Notes: generated by a model not told the origin, from the letters alone. A DNA stretch of 64,000 nt from Microcoleus asticus IPMA8 (GCF_013179805.1 NZ_SRRZ01000021.1:13927-77926); one strand, 5' to 3'. Positions 34,538-42,484 are shown, counted from the first letter of the stretch. Program-made: numbers and translations.

Positions 34538-35984
34538 GCCCAATGGATTGCGCGATGCTGAAGATGATAGCACCCAAACCTGCTGCGATCGGAATTGTCA
34601 CCAGCCAAGCCGAACCAATTGACAGCAAAGTTTCCAAGCGTACTGTTTTCCAAGCTTTGATCAGCCCGACTCCGACGACTGCACCGACTAAAGCGTGGGA
34701 TGTGGAAACTGGCAAACCGAAGCGGGATGCTAGCAAGACTGTGGTGGCTGTGGCTAATTCCGCGCAAAATCCGCCGCTTGGTTGGAGTTCGATGATCTTT
34801 TCGCCGACTGTGGCAATTACATTTTTACCCCAGATGGCTAAACCGATGACTATTCCTGCGCCTCCGAGGACTAAAATCCACAGGGGAACGCTGAAATCTC
34901 CTGAGGGAAAGGAACCTGTGCGCCGGATGTAGGCGATCGCAGCTAGGGGAGCAACTGCATTGCCTACGTCGTTGGAACCGTGGGAAAATGCTACAAAACA
35001 GGCGCTCAAGACTTGAAATCTCGCCATTTGTTGCTCGATGAGAGAGTGGCGGAGTTTCGGAGTTTCGGAGGGGGGGAGAGTGGGAGGGGGGGAGAGTGGG
35101 AGAGTGGGAGAGTTTGTGTTTGTACTTCTTCCTTCTTCCTTCTTCCTGACATCCGTTACATCCGTTACAGAATCCGTTGCCGAACTTCCTTCTTCCTTCT
35201 TCCTTCTTCCTTCTTCCTTCTCAACTGATTCTAATTTTTTCCAGCTATTGAGTGTCAGGACGATCGCCCCAATACTTCCGATGCCAATGACAATATCGTG
35301 AGTTGGAATATTCCAGCCAAATCGATCGTGCGCTAGGGCGATCGCCCCTGTCTGCACCAAAGCGACATTCACAACAGACGGCAGTACAATTATCCCAAAT
35401 ACGCTCAGCATTGCTGCACTCAGCCAAGGTATCCACTCGCGCAGTTGAGATAGAGGATCTGGCCGATCGAGAATCCAATACTTCACCCCACTGTAAAATA
35501 GCGCTGCTAAAGCACCGCTGGCGATCGGTGTCGCCACCCAAGTTAGGGAGATCGTGCCGATGGTTCGCCAATCAACCGCATTAATTCCGGCTGCAACACA
35601 GCTAAAACCCGCGATCGCGCCCACCACTGCATGGGATGAAGAAACCGGCAAACCTCGACTGGTAGCGATTTGCAGCCAGATCCCGCAAGCTATCAGCACT
35701 GACACCATCCCGATTAAAAATACTTGCGGCTGAGTAGAGAACACATCTGCATTCACAACTCCTGTTGCCAGAGTTTCGGAAACTCCTTGGCCGAACAGCA
35801 CTGCGCCGGAAAATTCCAGTATGCCTGCAACAATTATTGCCTGCCGCAGCGTTAGCGCCTTCGAGCCTACGGATGTCCCCATCGAGTTAGCGACATCGTT
35901 TGCCCCCAAGTTGGCGGCGACGTACAAGGCCAGTGCAGCCATTGCCCCCAGTTGCAGAAATACGACCCCAGAGCTATCTAACAT
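34530..35984 (-). CDS. Inorganic phosphate transporter, PiT family
   Basis: 484 residues from Met at 35984 (MLDSSGVVFLQLGAM); an upstream start at 36107 would overlap rplS and is unlikely. Two PiT halves each show the family signature Gly-Ala-Asn-Asp-Val-Ala-Asn (first, with Asn-Leu before it) and Gly-Ser-Asn-Asp-Val-Gly-Asn-Ala (second), plus Pro-Val-Ser-Ser-Ser-His-Ala and Pro-Val-Ser-Thr-Ser-His-Ala. It carries out low-affinity phosphate (or metal-phosphate) uptake driven by an ion gradient across the plasma membrane. The central cytoplasmic loop has an expanded, low-complexity stretch rich in Lys/Glu/Gly then Pro/Ser/Thr, encoded by tandem repeats (35046-35222). Divergent from rplS. Confidence 0.92.
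   Translation of the reverse strand: MLDSSGVVFLQLGAMAALALYVAANLGANDVANSMGTSVGSKALTLRQAIIVAGILEFSGAVLFGQGVSETLATGVVNADVFSTQPQVFLIGMVSVLIACGIWLQIATSRGLPVSSSHAVVGAIAGFSCVAAGINAVDWRTIGTISLTWVATPIASGALAALFYSGVKYWILDRPDPLSQLREWIPWLSAAMLSVFGIIVLPSVVNVALVQTGAIALAHDRFGWNIPTHDIVIGIGSIGAIVLTLNSWKKLESVEKEEGRRKKEEGSSATDSVTDVTDVRKKEEGRSTNTNSPTLPLSPPPTLPPSETPKLRHSLIEQQMARFQVLSACFVAFSHGSNDVGNAVAPLAAIAYIRRTGSFPSGDFSVPLWILVLGGAGIVIGLAIWGKNVIATVGEKIIELQPSGGFCAELATATTVLLASRFGLPVSTSHALVGAVVGVGLIKAWKTVRLETLLSIGSAWLVTIPIAAGLGAIIFSIAQSIGQF
35046..35222. repeat. Low-complexity tandem repeats inside the PiT gene loop
   Basis: On the plus strand: gtttcgga duplicates, gggagagtg-type repeats (35069-35112) and two blocks of cttcctt heptamers (35125-35147, 35185-35222). 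Read on the minus strand they encode Lys-Lys-Glu-Glu-Gly units and a Pro/Ser tract. The same heptamer is intergenic at 38272 and 55481. Confidence 0.9.
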
Positions 35985-36051
35985 AGAAATTTTTTGACAT
36001 AAAACGGGCATTTCGATATATGATAAGGGATTGTGAGTTTTGGTAAATCCC

Positions 36052-36435
36052 ATGAAAGGCGCAGAAATAATCCGTTCTATCGAAACGGAAGAAATAAATA
36101 GAGTCAAGCAAGAACTTAATAAACAACTCCCCGAAATTTACGTGGGCGACACAGTGCGAGTCGGCGTGAAAATTAAAGAGGGTAACAAAGAACGGGTTCA
36201 GCCCTACGAAGGGACTGTGATTGCCATGCGCAACGGCGGGATTAATGAAACAATCACCGTCCGTCGCGTGTTTCAGGGCGTCGGAGTGGAACGGGTGTTT
36301 TTGATTCACTCGCCCCGCATCGCCACGATCCAAGTGATGCGCCGCGGGAAAGTCCGCAGAGCAAAACTTTACTACCTGCGCGATCGGGTGGGCAAAGCTA
36401 CTCGCGTCAAACAGCGGTTCGATCGCTCCCTGTAG
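36052..36435 (+). CDS. rplS: 50S ribosomal protein L19
   Basis: 127 residues from ATG 36052. Contains the diagnostic run Val-Gln-Pro-Tyr-Glu-Gly-Thr-Val-Ile-Ala and Arg-Arg-Ala-Lys-Leu-Tyr-Tyr-Leu-Arg near the end. L19 sits at the 30S-50S interface. An in-frame TTG four codons earlier is not needed. It leads the rplS-trnW-secE-nusG-rplKAJL cluster and is transcribed away from the phosphate transporter. Confidence 0.97.
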   Translation: MKGAEIIRSIETEEINRVKQELNKQLPEIYVGDTVRVGVKIKEGNKERVQPYEGTVIAMRNGGINETITVRRVFQGVGVERVFLIHSPRIATIQVMRRGKVRRAKLYYLRDRVGKATRVKQRFDRSL

Positions 36436-36498
36436 GAATGCACCCAGCTTTCCCTTGGTTCATGGTTCATGGGAAATTGAAAAAAATCAAAAAAAAGT

Positions 36499-36528
36499 TT
36501 TCCATTTACGAGCGCACTGTGTTAAAAT
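36499..36528 (+). promoter_or_regulatory. Possible promoter of tRNA-Trp
   Basis: TTTCCA (36499-36504), 18 bases, TAAAAT (36523-36528), about 40 bases before the tRNA. The -10 is good, the -35 weak. Confidence 0.4.
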
Positions 36529-36569
36529 AGAAATCTAGAGGTTAAGCGAATTTCAGCAACCTCACCTGT

Positions 36570-36642
36570 GCGCTCTTAGTTCAGTTGGTAGAACGCAGGT
36601 CTCCAAAACCTGATGTCGGGGGTTCAAGTCCTCCAGGGCGCG
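36570..36642 (+). tRNA. trnW: tRNA-Trp (anticodon CCA)
   Basis: Acceptor stem GCGCTCT pairs with AGGGCGC, the anticodon arm is caggt-ctCCAaa-acctg, and the T arm is cgggg-gttcaag-tcctc. 73 bases including discriminator G; the CCA end is not encoded. Its place before secE is the usual one in bacteria. Confidence 0.96.
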
Positions 36643-36973
36643 CTGAATCACCAAACTTTAAATTCTGCCCGAAAGCGCCCGGACTATTGGCTGGCAACAG
36701 TCAAAACCGCAAACTTTCGGGTAGAATTAGTTTTTGTGGGCGGTTCGCAAAAAATGCCATCAACAAATGCTCGGTGTGGCTTCTCGATCGTCGGTTTCGG
36801 CGATCGGCATTTACGCCGTTGATTGGTTGGGCTTGTAAAAAAGTCGTGGCTTTAGATTAGAGATTTGGGACTTGGGCGTAAGTGGTTAGTGTCACAAAAT
36901 CTGAGAGCCGCGGGCCACTCACACCATCTAAAATCTAAAACCTAAAATCTAAAATCGCAAGGGGGATTGAATC
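36643..36973. other. Intergenic: hairpin and heptamer array before secE
   Basis: aattctgcccgaaag (36661-36675) pairs with ctttcgggtagaatt (36714-36728) with one G-T pair, a possible tRNA downstream hairpin. Heptamer repeats (tctaaaa-type) at 36926-36957 lie just before the secE start. No gene. Confidence 0.7.
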
Positions 36974-37207
36974 GTGGCGAAAAAAGACGAAGCTCAAGAA
37001 ACTCAAGAAATAACGGCGCCTGGGTTTAACCCTGCGGGTTTTTTTAAGGAAACTAGAGAAGAACTCGACAAAGTGGTTTGGCCCAGCAGGCAGCAGCTAA
37101 TCAGCGAGTCTTTGGCAGTGCTTTTGATGGTAATCCTCTCAGCAAGCCTGATCTATTTGGTGGATAATTTCTTTAACTGGGGCGCGGGAAAGGTGTTTGG
37201 GCCATGA
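36974..37207 (+). CDS. secE: Preprotein translocase subunit SecE
   Basis: 77 residues, GTG start. The cytoplasmic part ends in Glu-Leu-Asp-Lys-Val-Val-Trp-Pro-Ser-Arg-Gln-Gln, the SecE signature, followed by one membrane helix. SecE clamps the SecY channel in plasma and thylakoid membranes. Its TGA overlaps the ATG of nusG, so translation is probably coupled. Confidence 0.96.
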   Translation: MAKKDEAQETQEITAPGFNPAGFFKETREELDKVVWPSRQQLISESLAVLLMVILSASLIYLVDNFFNWGAGKVFGP

Positions 37208-37842
37208 CTTTTGCATCAGAAGAATCTGAGTATTCCACAGAAGCGACGGGACAGGCAGCATCGCCAGAGGTGCCGGAGATTGATGCTCGCTGGTATGCTG
37301 TTCAAGTTGCCTCTGGCTGCGAAAAGCGCGTGAAGGCAAACTTGCAGCAGCGGATTCAAACTTTGGATGTTGCCGATCGCATCGTTCAAGTCGAAATTCC
37401 GCAAACTCCGGCGATCAAAGTCGGCAAAGACGGTTCCAGGCGGCAGTCAGATGAAAAAATCTTTCCCGGCTACGTACTCATCCGTATGTTTATGGACGAG
37501 GATACGTGGCAGGTGATCAAGAATACCCCGAATGTAATTAATTTTGTCGGGGCAGAGCAGAAACGCCGCTACGGGCGCGGCAGGGGTCACGTCAAACCGC
37601 TACCTCTGAGTCATTCGGAAGTAGAACGGATCTTCAGAAACGCTCAGGAATCAGAACCAGTTGTCAAAGTATCGATGTCTGCTGGAGACCACGTTGTGGT
37701 ACTTTCCGGGCCGTTTAAGGATTTTGAAGGTGATGTGATTGAAGTTAGCCCGGAACGAAACAAGCTCAAAGTTTTACTCTCGATTTTTGGGCGCGATACG
37801 CCTGTAGAATTGGAGTTCAATCAGGTTCAGAAACAGAACTAA
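37204..37842 (+). CDS. nusG: Transcription termination/antitermination factor NusG
   Basis: 212 residues. NGN domain with Arg-Trp-Tyr-Ala-Val-Gln-Val-Ala-Ser-Gly-Cys-Glu, then Phe-Pro-Gly-Tyr-Val-Leu-Ile, and a KOW domain (Gly-Asp-His-Val-Val-Val-Leu-Ser-Gly-Pro-Phe-Lys-Asp-Phe). It binds RNA polymerase and couples transcription to Rho or the ribosome. An acidic N-terminal extension of about 20 residues is common in cyanobacteria. Overlaps secE by 4 bases; rplK follows after 3 bases. Confidence 0.97.
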   Translation: MTFASEESEYSTEATGQAASPEVPEIDARWYAVQVASGCEKRVKANLQQRIQTLDVADRIVQVEIPQTPAIKVGKDGSRRQSDEKIFPGYVLIRMFMDEDTWQVIKNTPNVINFVGAEQKRRYGRGRGHVKPLPLSHSEVERIFRNAQESEPVVKVSMSAGDHVVVLSGPFKDFEGDVIEVSPERNKLKVLLSIFGRDTPVELEFNQVQKQN

Positions 37843-37845
37843 CTA

Positions 37846-38271
37846 ATGGCAAAGAAAGTTGTTGCAGTAATTAAGTTGGCGATTACGGCGGGAAAAGCCA
37901 ACCCAGCTCCTCCGATCGGCCCAGCCCTGGGTCAGCACGGCGTCAATATTATGATGTTTTGCAAGGAGTACAATGCTAGAACCGCAGACCAAGCGGGTCT
38001 GGTGGTTCCGGTAGAAATTTCGGTTTTTGAAGACCGCAGTTTTACGTTTATTCTCAAAACTCCGCCGGCGTCAGTTTTGATTCAAAAAGCCGCTGGCATT
38101 GCTAAGGGTTCGGGAGAACCTAATCGCAAGCAAGTAGGGACGATTACACAGGCTCAGTTACGAGAAATCGCTGAAACCAAAATGCCTGACCTCAATGCTA
38201 ATGATGTTGAGGCTGCTATGAAAATTGTGGCAGGAACGGCTAAAAATATGGGCGTGGCGATCGCGGATTGA
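37846..38271 (+). CDS. rplK: 50S ribosomal protein L11
   Basis: 141 residues, the standard length. N-terminal Pro-Ala-Pro-Pro-Ile-Gly-Pro-Ala-Leu-Gly-Gln-His-Gly-Val-Asn and C-terminal RNA-binding half present. It forms the GTPase-associated centre with 23S rRNA. Immediately downstream of nusG; its stop is followed directly by a heptamer repeat block. Confidence 0.97.
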   Translation: MAKKVVAVIKLAITAGKANPAPPIGPALGQHGVNIMMFCKEYNARTADQAGLVVPVEISVFEDRSFTFILKTPPASVLIQKAAGIAKGSGEPNRKQVGTITQAQLREIAETKMPDLNANDVEAAMKIVAGTAKNMGVAIAD

Positions 38272-38342
38272 AGGAAGAAGGAAGAAGGAAGAAGGAAGAA
38301 GGAAGAAGGAAGAAGGAAGAAGGAAGAAGGAAGAAGGAAGAG
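38272..38342. repeat. Tandem (GAAGGAA)n block after rplK
   Basis: About ten head-to-tail copies of a 7-base unit starting one base after the rplK stop. The same unit occurs inside the PiT gene and before the inositol monophosphatase gene. Confidence 0.95.
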
Positions 38343-38403
38343 TTTTCCTAGTCCAAGTTCCAAATTGCTAATCCAAAATTTCTGATTTTGAAGCTCAAAT
38401 CTT

Positions 38404-38545
38404 CAATCTAAAATCCAAAATCCAAAATCCAAAATCGACCGATTCAGGGGGAGAAGCAAAGCTTCGCTAGGAATCGCAAATGTTTTAGATTTGAAATGAC
38501 CAAAACGGCTCAATTCTAAAATCTAAAATCTAAAATCTAAAATCG
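38404..38545. repeat. Two heptamer arrays before rplA
   Basis: tccaaaa/tctaaaa-type arrays at 38404-38437 and 38510-38545. Between them, a partial relative of the GAAGCGAAGCTATCCC repeat (38452-38478). Confidence 0.85.
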
Positions 38546-38565
38546 ACTAACCCCAAAAAACAACA

Positions 38566-39279
38566 ATGGCAAAGAAAGTATCCCGAAGACTGCAAGAACT
38601 TCAAAAGAAAGTTGAAGAGAGACCTTATCTACCGCTGGAAGCTCTGCAACTTTTGAAAGAAACAGCAACCGCTAAGTTTGGCGAATCTGCTGAAGCTCAC
38701 ATCCGTTTGGGAATTGACCCGAAATATACTGACCAACAGTTGCGGACAACTGTATCGCTACCAAAAGGAACTGGTCAAGTAGTCAGAATTGCGGTGATTG
38801 CTAAGGGCGAAAAAGTTAAAGAAGCTCTGAATGCCGGCGCGGATATTGCTGGTTCTGAAGAGTTGATCGATGAAATTCAGAAGGGCATGATGGACTTCGA
38901 TTGCCTGATTGCTACCCCAGACGTGATGCCGTTGGTGGCAAAATTGGGTCGGTTGTTGGGCCCGCGCGGTTTGATGCCTTCTCCGAAAGGTGGCACGGTG
39001 ACGACTGACATTGCTCAGGCGATCAACGAGTTTAAAGGTGGTAAACTAGAATTCCGTGCCGATCGAACTGGCATCGTTCATGTTATGTTTGGCAAGGCAG
39101 CTTTCTCAGCGGAAGATTTGCTGGTCAACCTTCATGCTTTGCAAGAAACTGTTGACCGCAACCGTCCTTCTGGTGCAAAAGGTCGCTACTGGCGCAGTTT
39201 GTACGTATCCGCAACAATGGGCCCGTCGATCGAAGTCGATATCAGTGCCCTGCGCGATACGAAAATTGACGCTGCCTAG
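38566..39279 (+). CDS. rplA: 50S ribosomal protein L1
   Basis: 237 residues. Contains Gly-Pro-Arg-Gly-Leu-Met-Pro-Ser-Pro-Lys-Gly-Gly-Thr-Val and the C-terminal Ala-Thr-Met-Gly-Pro-Ser-Ile-Glu-Val-Asp. L1 builds the L1 stalk and in many bacteria represses its own operon. A repeat-filled gap of 294 bases separates it from rplK, larger than in most bacteria. Confidence 0.97.
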   Translation: MAKKVSRRLQELQKKVEERPYLPLEALQLLKETATAKFGESAEAHIRLGIDPKYTDQQLRTTVSLPKGTGQVVRIAVIAKGEKVKEALNAGADIAGSEELIDEIQKGMMDFDCLIATPDVMPLVAKLGRLLGPRGLMPSPKGGTVTTDIAQAINEFKGGKLEFRADRTGIVHVMFGKAAFSAEDLLVNLHALQETVDRNRPSGAKGRYWRSLYVSATMGPSIEVDISALRDTKIDAA

Positions 39280-39309
39280 TACAGAATTAAGCAGAAGGCA
39301 GAAGGTAAA

Positions 39310-39327
39310 AGACAGCTTCGGCTGTCT
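39310..39327 (+). terminator. UUCG-capped hairpin after rplA
   Basis: agacagc-ttcg-gctgtct is a perfect 7-base stem with a stable tetraloop, 30 bases after the rplA stop. No T-run follows, so it may be a processing or stability element rather than a full terminator. Confidence 0.5.
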
Positions 39328-39398
39328 GTGTAAATCTCTGACAAGACTTAAACCAGACCTCGGCTAATATCTGCCTTCTGGTGATAGCCTAATCAAAA

Positions 39399-39590
39399 AT
39401 CAATAAGCTGAAGACCGCAGGTGCCGACCGCTTAATTTCCTGCCGAGGCTGAAGAAATAAAAACTCAAGACTCAAAGATTAGAAATTTTCTATTTTTAAT
39501 TCTGACTTGTTAATTTTTAATTCTCTGCCCCGGCTCGAAGGTCGGGGTTTTTGACGGGCAGTTTTCGATCCTAAAAGGAGGTGAAATAAG
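39399..39590 (+). promoter_or_regulatory. Ribosomal protein L10 leader
   Basis: Upstream of rplJ lies gcaggtgccgaccgc...cctgccgaggctgaag (39417-39452), resembling the conserved core of cyanobacterial L10 leader RNAs that bind L10(L12)4. A later stem, ctgccc (39524) with gggcag (to 39561), encloses ccccg...cgggg plus TTTTT, an attenuator-like hairpin. The strong ribosome site AAAGGAGGTGA follows at 39574. Confidence 0.7.
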
Positions 39591-39591
39591 T

Positions 39592-40224
39592 ATGGGCAAA
39601 ACTTTAGCAGTAAAAAATGAGATTATTGCAGACCTCAAGCAAACTTTGAGCGAATCTCAACTGGCGATCGTGATTGACTACACGGGCTTAACTGTTGCTG
39701 AAATCACAGATTTGCGTCGGCGTTTGCGTCCGAAAGGCAGCAGTTGCCAAGTGGCAAAAAACACGCTGATGCGAATTGCGGTTGAAGGCAACGAAACCTG
39801 GCAGCCGATACAGGAATTGCTCACAGGTACGTCGGCGTTTGTGTTCGTGCAAGAAGATATTGGCGGCGCGATTAAAGCTTACCAAGAATTCCAAAAAGTC
39901 TCTAAGAAGACTGAACTTCGCGGCGGCGTGATGGAAGGACGGGTCCTGAAAGAAGCTGATGTTAAAGCATTAGCCGATCTGCCGTCGAAAGAACAACTCA
40001 TGGCTCAAATTGCTGGCGCTATCAACGGTGTCGCAACCAAGTTGGCTGTGGGTATCAATCAAGTTCCTACCTCGATCGCCCGTGGTCTTAAGGCTTATGC
40101 TGAAAAAGACGGCGGTTCAGTAGAAGTAGAAGCAGAAGCACAAGCAAAACCTGAAGCAGAAGCAGAAGCACCAGCACAAACTGAAGCAGAAGCACCAGCA
40201 GAAGCAGAAAGCCCATCTGCGTAA
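39592..40224 (+). CDS. rplJ: 50S ribosomal protein L10
   Basis: 210 residues. The core (Val-Ile-Asp-Tyr-Thr-Gly-Leu-Thr-Val-Ala-Glu) is normal and is followed by an added acidic Ala/Glu/Pro-rich tail of about 35 residues encoded by gaagca-type repeats. L10 anchors the L7/L12 stalk. The start is set by the strong Shine-Dalgarno at 39574-39584. Probably autoregulated through the leader just upstream. Confidence 0.96.
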   Translation: MGKTLAVKNEIIADLKQTLSESQLAIVIDYTGLTVAEITDLRRRLRPKGSSCQVAKNTLMRIAVEGNETWQPIQELLTGTSAFVFVQEDIGGAIKAYQEFQKVSKKTELRGGVMEGRVLKEADVKALADLPSKEQLMAQIAGAINGVATKLAVGINQVPTSIARGLKAYAEKDGGSVEVEAEAQAKPEAEAEAPAQTEAEAPAEAESPSA

Positions 40225-40361
40225 GTCATTAGTAATTAGTCACGAGTCAAGAGTCGTTAGTTTTGAGAAAGAAACTGATGACTGCAGACGAGAAACTCAT
40301 AATTAATGAGCAATCGAAAACCTCACATTCCAAATCTACAATCGAACTAGGAGTTCAAAAA

Positions 40362-40748
40362 ATGTCTACTGCAACTGACGAAATCTTGGATAAACTTAAG
40401 TCTCTGACTTTGCTCGAAGCTTCTGAATTGGTCAAGCAAATTGAAGAAGCTTTCGGCGTCAGCGCTGCTGCTCCTGTCGGCCAGATGATGATGGGCGGCC
40501 CTGCTGCTGTCGCTGCTGAACCCGTAGAAGAGCAAACCGAATTTACTGTCATGCTCGAAGAAGTTCCTGCTGACAAGAAAATCGCAATTCTGAAGGAAGT
40601 CCGGGCGATTACCGGTCTGGGTCTGAAGGAAGCGAAAGACTTGGTAGAAGCCGCACCGAAAGCAGTTAAGGAAGCGATTGCTAAGGATGCTGCTGAAGAA
40701 ATGAAGAAACAGCTTGAAGCTGTGGGCGCAAAGATTTCTATCAAGTAG
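40362..40748 (+). CDS. rplL: 50S ribosomal protein L7/L12
   Basis: 128 residues from ATG 40362, which follows AGGAG at 40349. A longer frame from 40263 adds 33 residues not found in L7/L12 and is rejected. The N-terminal dimerisation helix (Leu-Thr-Leu-Leu-Glu-Ala-Ser-Glu-Leu), Ala-rich hinge and C-terminal factor-binding domain (Lys-Ile-Ala-Ile-Leu-Lys-Glu-Val-Arg) are present. It forms the stalk that recruits translation GTPases. Confidence 0.97.
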   Translation: MSTATDEILDKLKSLTLLEASELVKQIEEAFGVSAAAPVGQMMMGGPAAVAAEPVEEQTEFTVMLEEVPADKKIAILKEVRAITGLGLKEAKDLVEAAPKAVKEAIAKDAAEEMKKQLEAVGAKISIK

Positions 40749-40770
40749 TCAGAGAATGTAGTTGATATCA

Positions 40771-40789
40771 ATTCCGGTGACACCGGAAT
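40771..40789 (+). terminator. Hairpin after rplL
   Basis: attccggtg-a-caccggaat is a perfect 9-base stem 22 bases past the rplL stop. There is no T-run, but the position suits the end of the ribosomal operon. Confidence 0.5.
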
Positions 40790-40817
40790 GATGGTTGACT
40801 GTTGACTGTTCCCTAAA

Positions 40818-40848
40818 CGGAACTCCCCCGCATACGGGGGAAGTTCCG
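40818..40848. terminator. GC-rich hairpin between rplL and the SDR gene
   Basis: cggaactcccccg / cgggggaagttccg with one bulged base; it abuts the SDR stop on the minus strand. A sister sequence with the same plan is at 42642-42668. Confidence 0.5.
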
Positions 40849-40849
40849 G

Positions 40850-41629
40850 TTAAGCTGTTGGGACAGTTCCTCCGTCAATCACGTGTTCTGTACCGGTAAT
40901 AGACGCTGCGCGCGGTGATGCCAAAAACGCGATCAGATTTGCCACTTCAGCCGGTGTTGATGGTCGCCCGAGTGGAATGCCACCCAGCGATTCCATAATG
41001 ATCCGCTTGCCTCCTTCGTAATCGGTGCCTGCTTGTTGGGCAAGGCGTTCGGCTAAAGCCACGGATGCCTCGGTTTCTACCCATCCCGGAGACACGCGCA
41101 AGACTCGTACACCTTTTGGCGCGACTTCTTTAGACAAGCTTTTGCTGTAGGTTGAAAGCGCGGCTTTGGCTGCCGCATAAGCAGTGGTTGAGTCCGGCAG
41201 GGGAAGCTGGTGTTGAATTGATGTGACATGGATAATTACCCCCTCCCCTTGCGTCACCATTCCGGGCAGTAGGGCGCGGTCTAGGCGTACTGCGGGAAAA
41301 AGGTTGAGATTCAATTCCTGTTGCCATTCTCGATCGTCGAGTGCCGCAAAACCGCCAGCCGGTGCTGATGAACCACCCAACACATGAACGATGATATCTA
41401 CGCCACCAAGACGTTCGTTAACGGCGTCCACCACAGCCTTACATCCCTCTAGGGTCGTCAGATCGGCGGAGATAAACAGTTTTTCTGGAAAGGAGCGAGG
41501 GCGGACTCGTGCCGCAGTCAGCACACTGGCTCCACAATCTTGAAAGAGAGTGACAACGGCTCCACCAATTCCTTTGGTGCCAGCAGTAACCAATACTCGT
41601 TTCCCGTTCAGTTCTAAATTCATAGACAT
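40850..41629 (-). CDS. Short-chain dehydrogenase/reductase
   Basis: 259 residues. Cofactor motif Thr-Ala-Gly-Thr-Lys-Gly-Ile-Gly-Gly (variant of TGxxxGxG), catalytic Ser in Val-Thr-Ser-Ile-Gln and Tyr-Ala-Ala-Ala-Lys, C-terminal Gly-Thr-Glu-His-Val-Ile-Asp-Gly-Gly. A classical SDR oxidoreductase; substrate unknown. Its ATG overlaps the stop of the SnoaL-like gene (TGATG), so the two are translated together. An HxlR regulator is divergent upstream and probably controls both. Confidence 0.9.
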   Translation of the reverse strand: MSMNLELNGKRVLVTAGTKGIGGAVVTLFQDCGASVLTAARVRPRSFPEKLFISADLTTLEGCKAVVDAVNERLGGVDIIVHVLGGSSAPAGGFAALDDREWQQELNLNLFPAVRLDRALLPGMVTQGEGVIIHVTSIQHQLPLPDSTTAYAAAKAALSTYSKSLSKEVAPKGVRVLRVSPGWVETEASVALAERLAQQAGTDYEGGKRIIMESLGGIPLGRPSTPAEVANLIAFLASPRAASITGTEHVIDGGTVPTA

Positions 41630-41955
41630 CAGTTAATCTCCAGAGATTGGATTTTGCCACTTTTAAGTTGAAAAGAGTGACGGAGTTGTATCGGGCTGCC
41701 GGGAAAATTCCCGGTGATTTTGGCAACGACTGTCACAGACTCTCCCACTTGAGCGGTGCTAATTGGCTCTGTACAATATTCAAATTTTTTCCGCGACTCC
41801 TGAAGCCACGACTGAATCGCTCCATGCCCTCGATGAGTCTTGCCTTCGTCAAACACTACGGCATCCTGCGTGAAACAATCCGTTATCCGGGTAGTGTCTG
41901 TGCCGTTACAGGTGACGAAATAGGTGCCGATCGATTCAGCCAGTTGCAGATTCAT
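41629..41955 (-). CDS. SnoaL-like / NTF2-fold protein
   Basis: 108 residues from ATG 41955 (Met-Asn-Leu-Gln-Leu-Ala-Glu-Ser). The pattern Asp-Cys-Phe-Thr-Gln-Asp-Ala-Val-Val-Phe-Asp-Glu-Gly and His-Arg-Gly-His-Gly-Ala-Ile-Gln-Ser-Trp is typical of SnoaL/NTF2 proteins paired with SDRs and HxlR regulators. Possible role: binding or isomerising a small carbonyl compound. An upstream Met (41988) would add 11 residues. Confidence 0.75.
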   Translation of the reverse strand: MNLQLAESIGTYFVTCNGTDTTRITDCFTQDAVVFDEGKTHRGHGAIQSWLQESRKKFEYCTEPISTAQVGESVTVVAKITGNFPGSPIQLRHSFQLKSGKIQSLEIN

Positions 41956-42048
41956 TTTTGTTTCTCTTGCTGGAAAGTTGCTGCACAAGAATTCTCTGCT
42001 TAGACTTGCAAATAATCAAGAACGCACGAAAAAGTAAGTTGCACACCT

Positions 42049-42390
42049 ATGAGAAAGGTTTACACCCCCTCGACGGCAGCGGCAGATGTCGCAGAAGTGA
42101 TACGGTTGCTGGAAGGGCGCTGGAAGCTGGTCATCCTCTTTCATTTGTTCGACGGCAAAGTGCAGCGCTATTCTGATTTCGAGAAACTTATTCCGGGCAT
42201 CTCCCAAAAGATGCTGTCCCAGCAATTAAGGACGCTGGAAGCTGACGGGATTGTGATCCGAAAGATCTATCCGCAGGTACCGCCTAAGGTTGAATATAGG
42301 CTGACCGCGTGGGGACAGGCTTTGTGCCCTGCTCTGGATGCACTTCTGAATTGGGCGGAGCAGAAGGGTCGTTTCGAGGACTCAGCTTAA
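42049..42390 (+). CDS. HxlR-family transcriptional regulator
   Basis: 113 residues with the HxlR winged helix: Leu-Glu-Gly-Arg-Trp-Lys-Leu-Val-Ile-Leu, Ile-Ser-Gln-Lys-Met-Leu-Ser-Gln-Gln-Leu-Arg, Val-Glu-Tyr-Arg-Leu-Thr. The family senses aldehydes, quinones or oxidants. There is no cysteine near the N-terminus of the kind used by some thiol sensors. Divergent from the SnoaL-SDR pair across 93 bases, where its operator should be. Confidence 0.88.
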   Translation: MRKVYTPSTAAADVAEVIRLLEGRWKLVILFHLFDGKVQRYSDFEKLIPGISQKMLSQQLRTLEADGIVIRKIYPQVPPKVEYRLTAWGQALCPALDALLNWAEQKGRFEDSA

Positions 42391-42403
42391 CAAAACATTG
42401 CAC

Positions 42404-42484
42404 TAGACATCTCCAGAAATTCTAAATTTTGAACGATATTATTAGGGTTTCAGCCCTGTTTTTCGTAATTATTGGAGATGTCTA
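42404..42484. repeat. 81-base MITE-like element
   Basis: Terminal inverted repeats tagacatctcca (42404-42415) and tggagatgtcta (42473-42484), TA at both ends, internal hairpin agggtttcagccct (42444) followed by GTTTTT, which could act as a terminator for the regulator gene. Single ends recur at 44569-44579 and 60191. Confidence 0.75.

Noticed and set aside
35985..36107. N-terminal extension of the phosphate transporter
   Set aside because: Overlaps the rplS start and its upstream region and adds 41 residues foreign to PiT proteins.
38272..38342. Possible CRISPR-like array
   Set aside because: Unit is 7 bases with no spacers; it is a simple tandem repeat. No true CRISPR array or cas gene was found in the window.
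40263..40361. N-terminal extension of rplL
   Set aside because: L7/L12 proteins start at the ATG at 40362, which has its own AGGAG; the extension is leader sequence.
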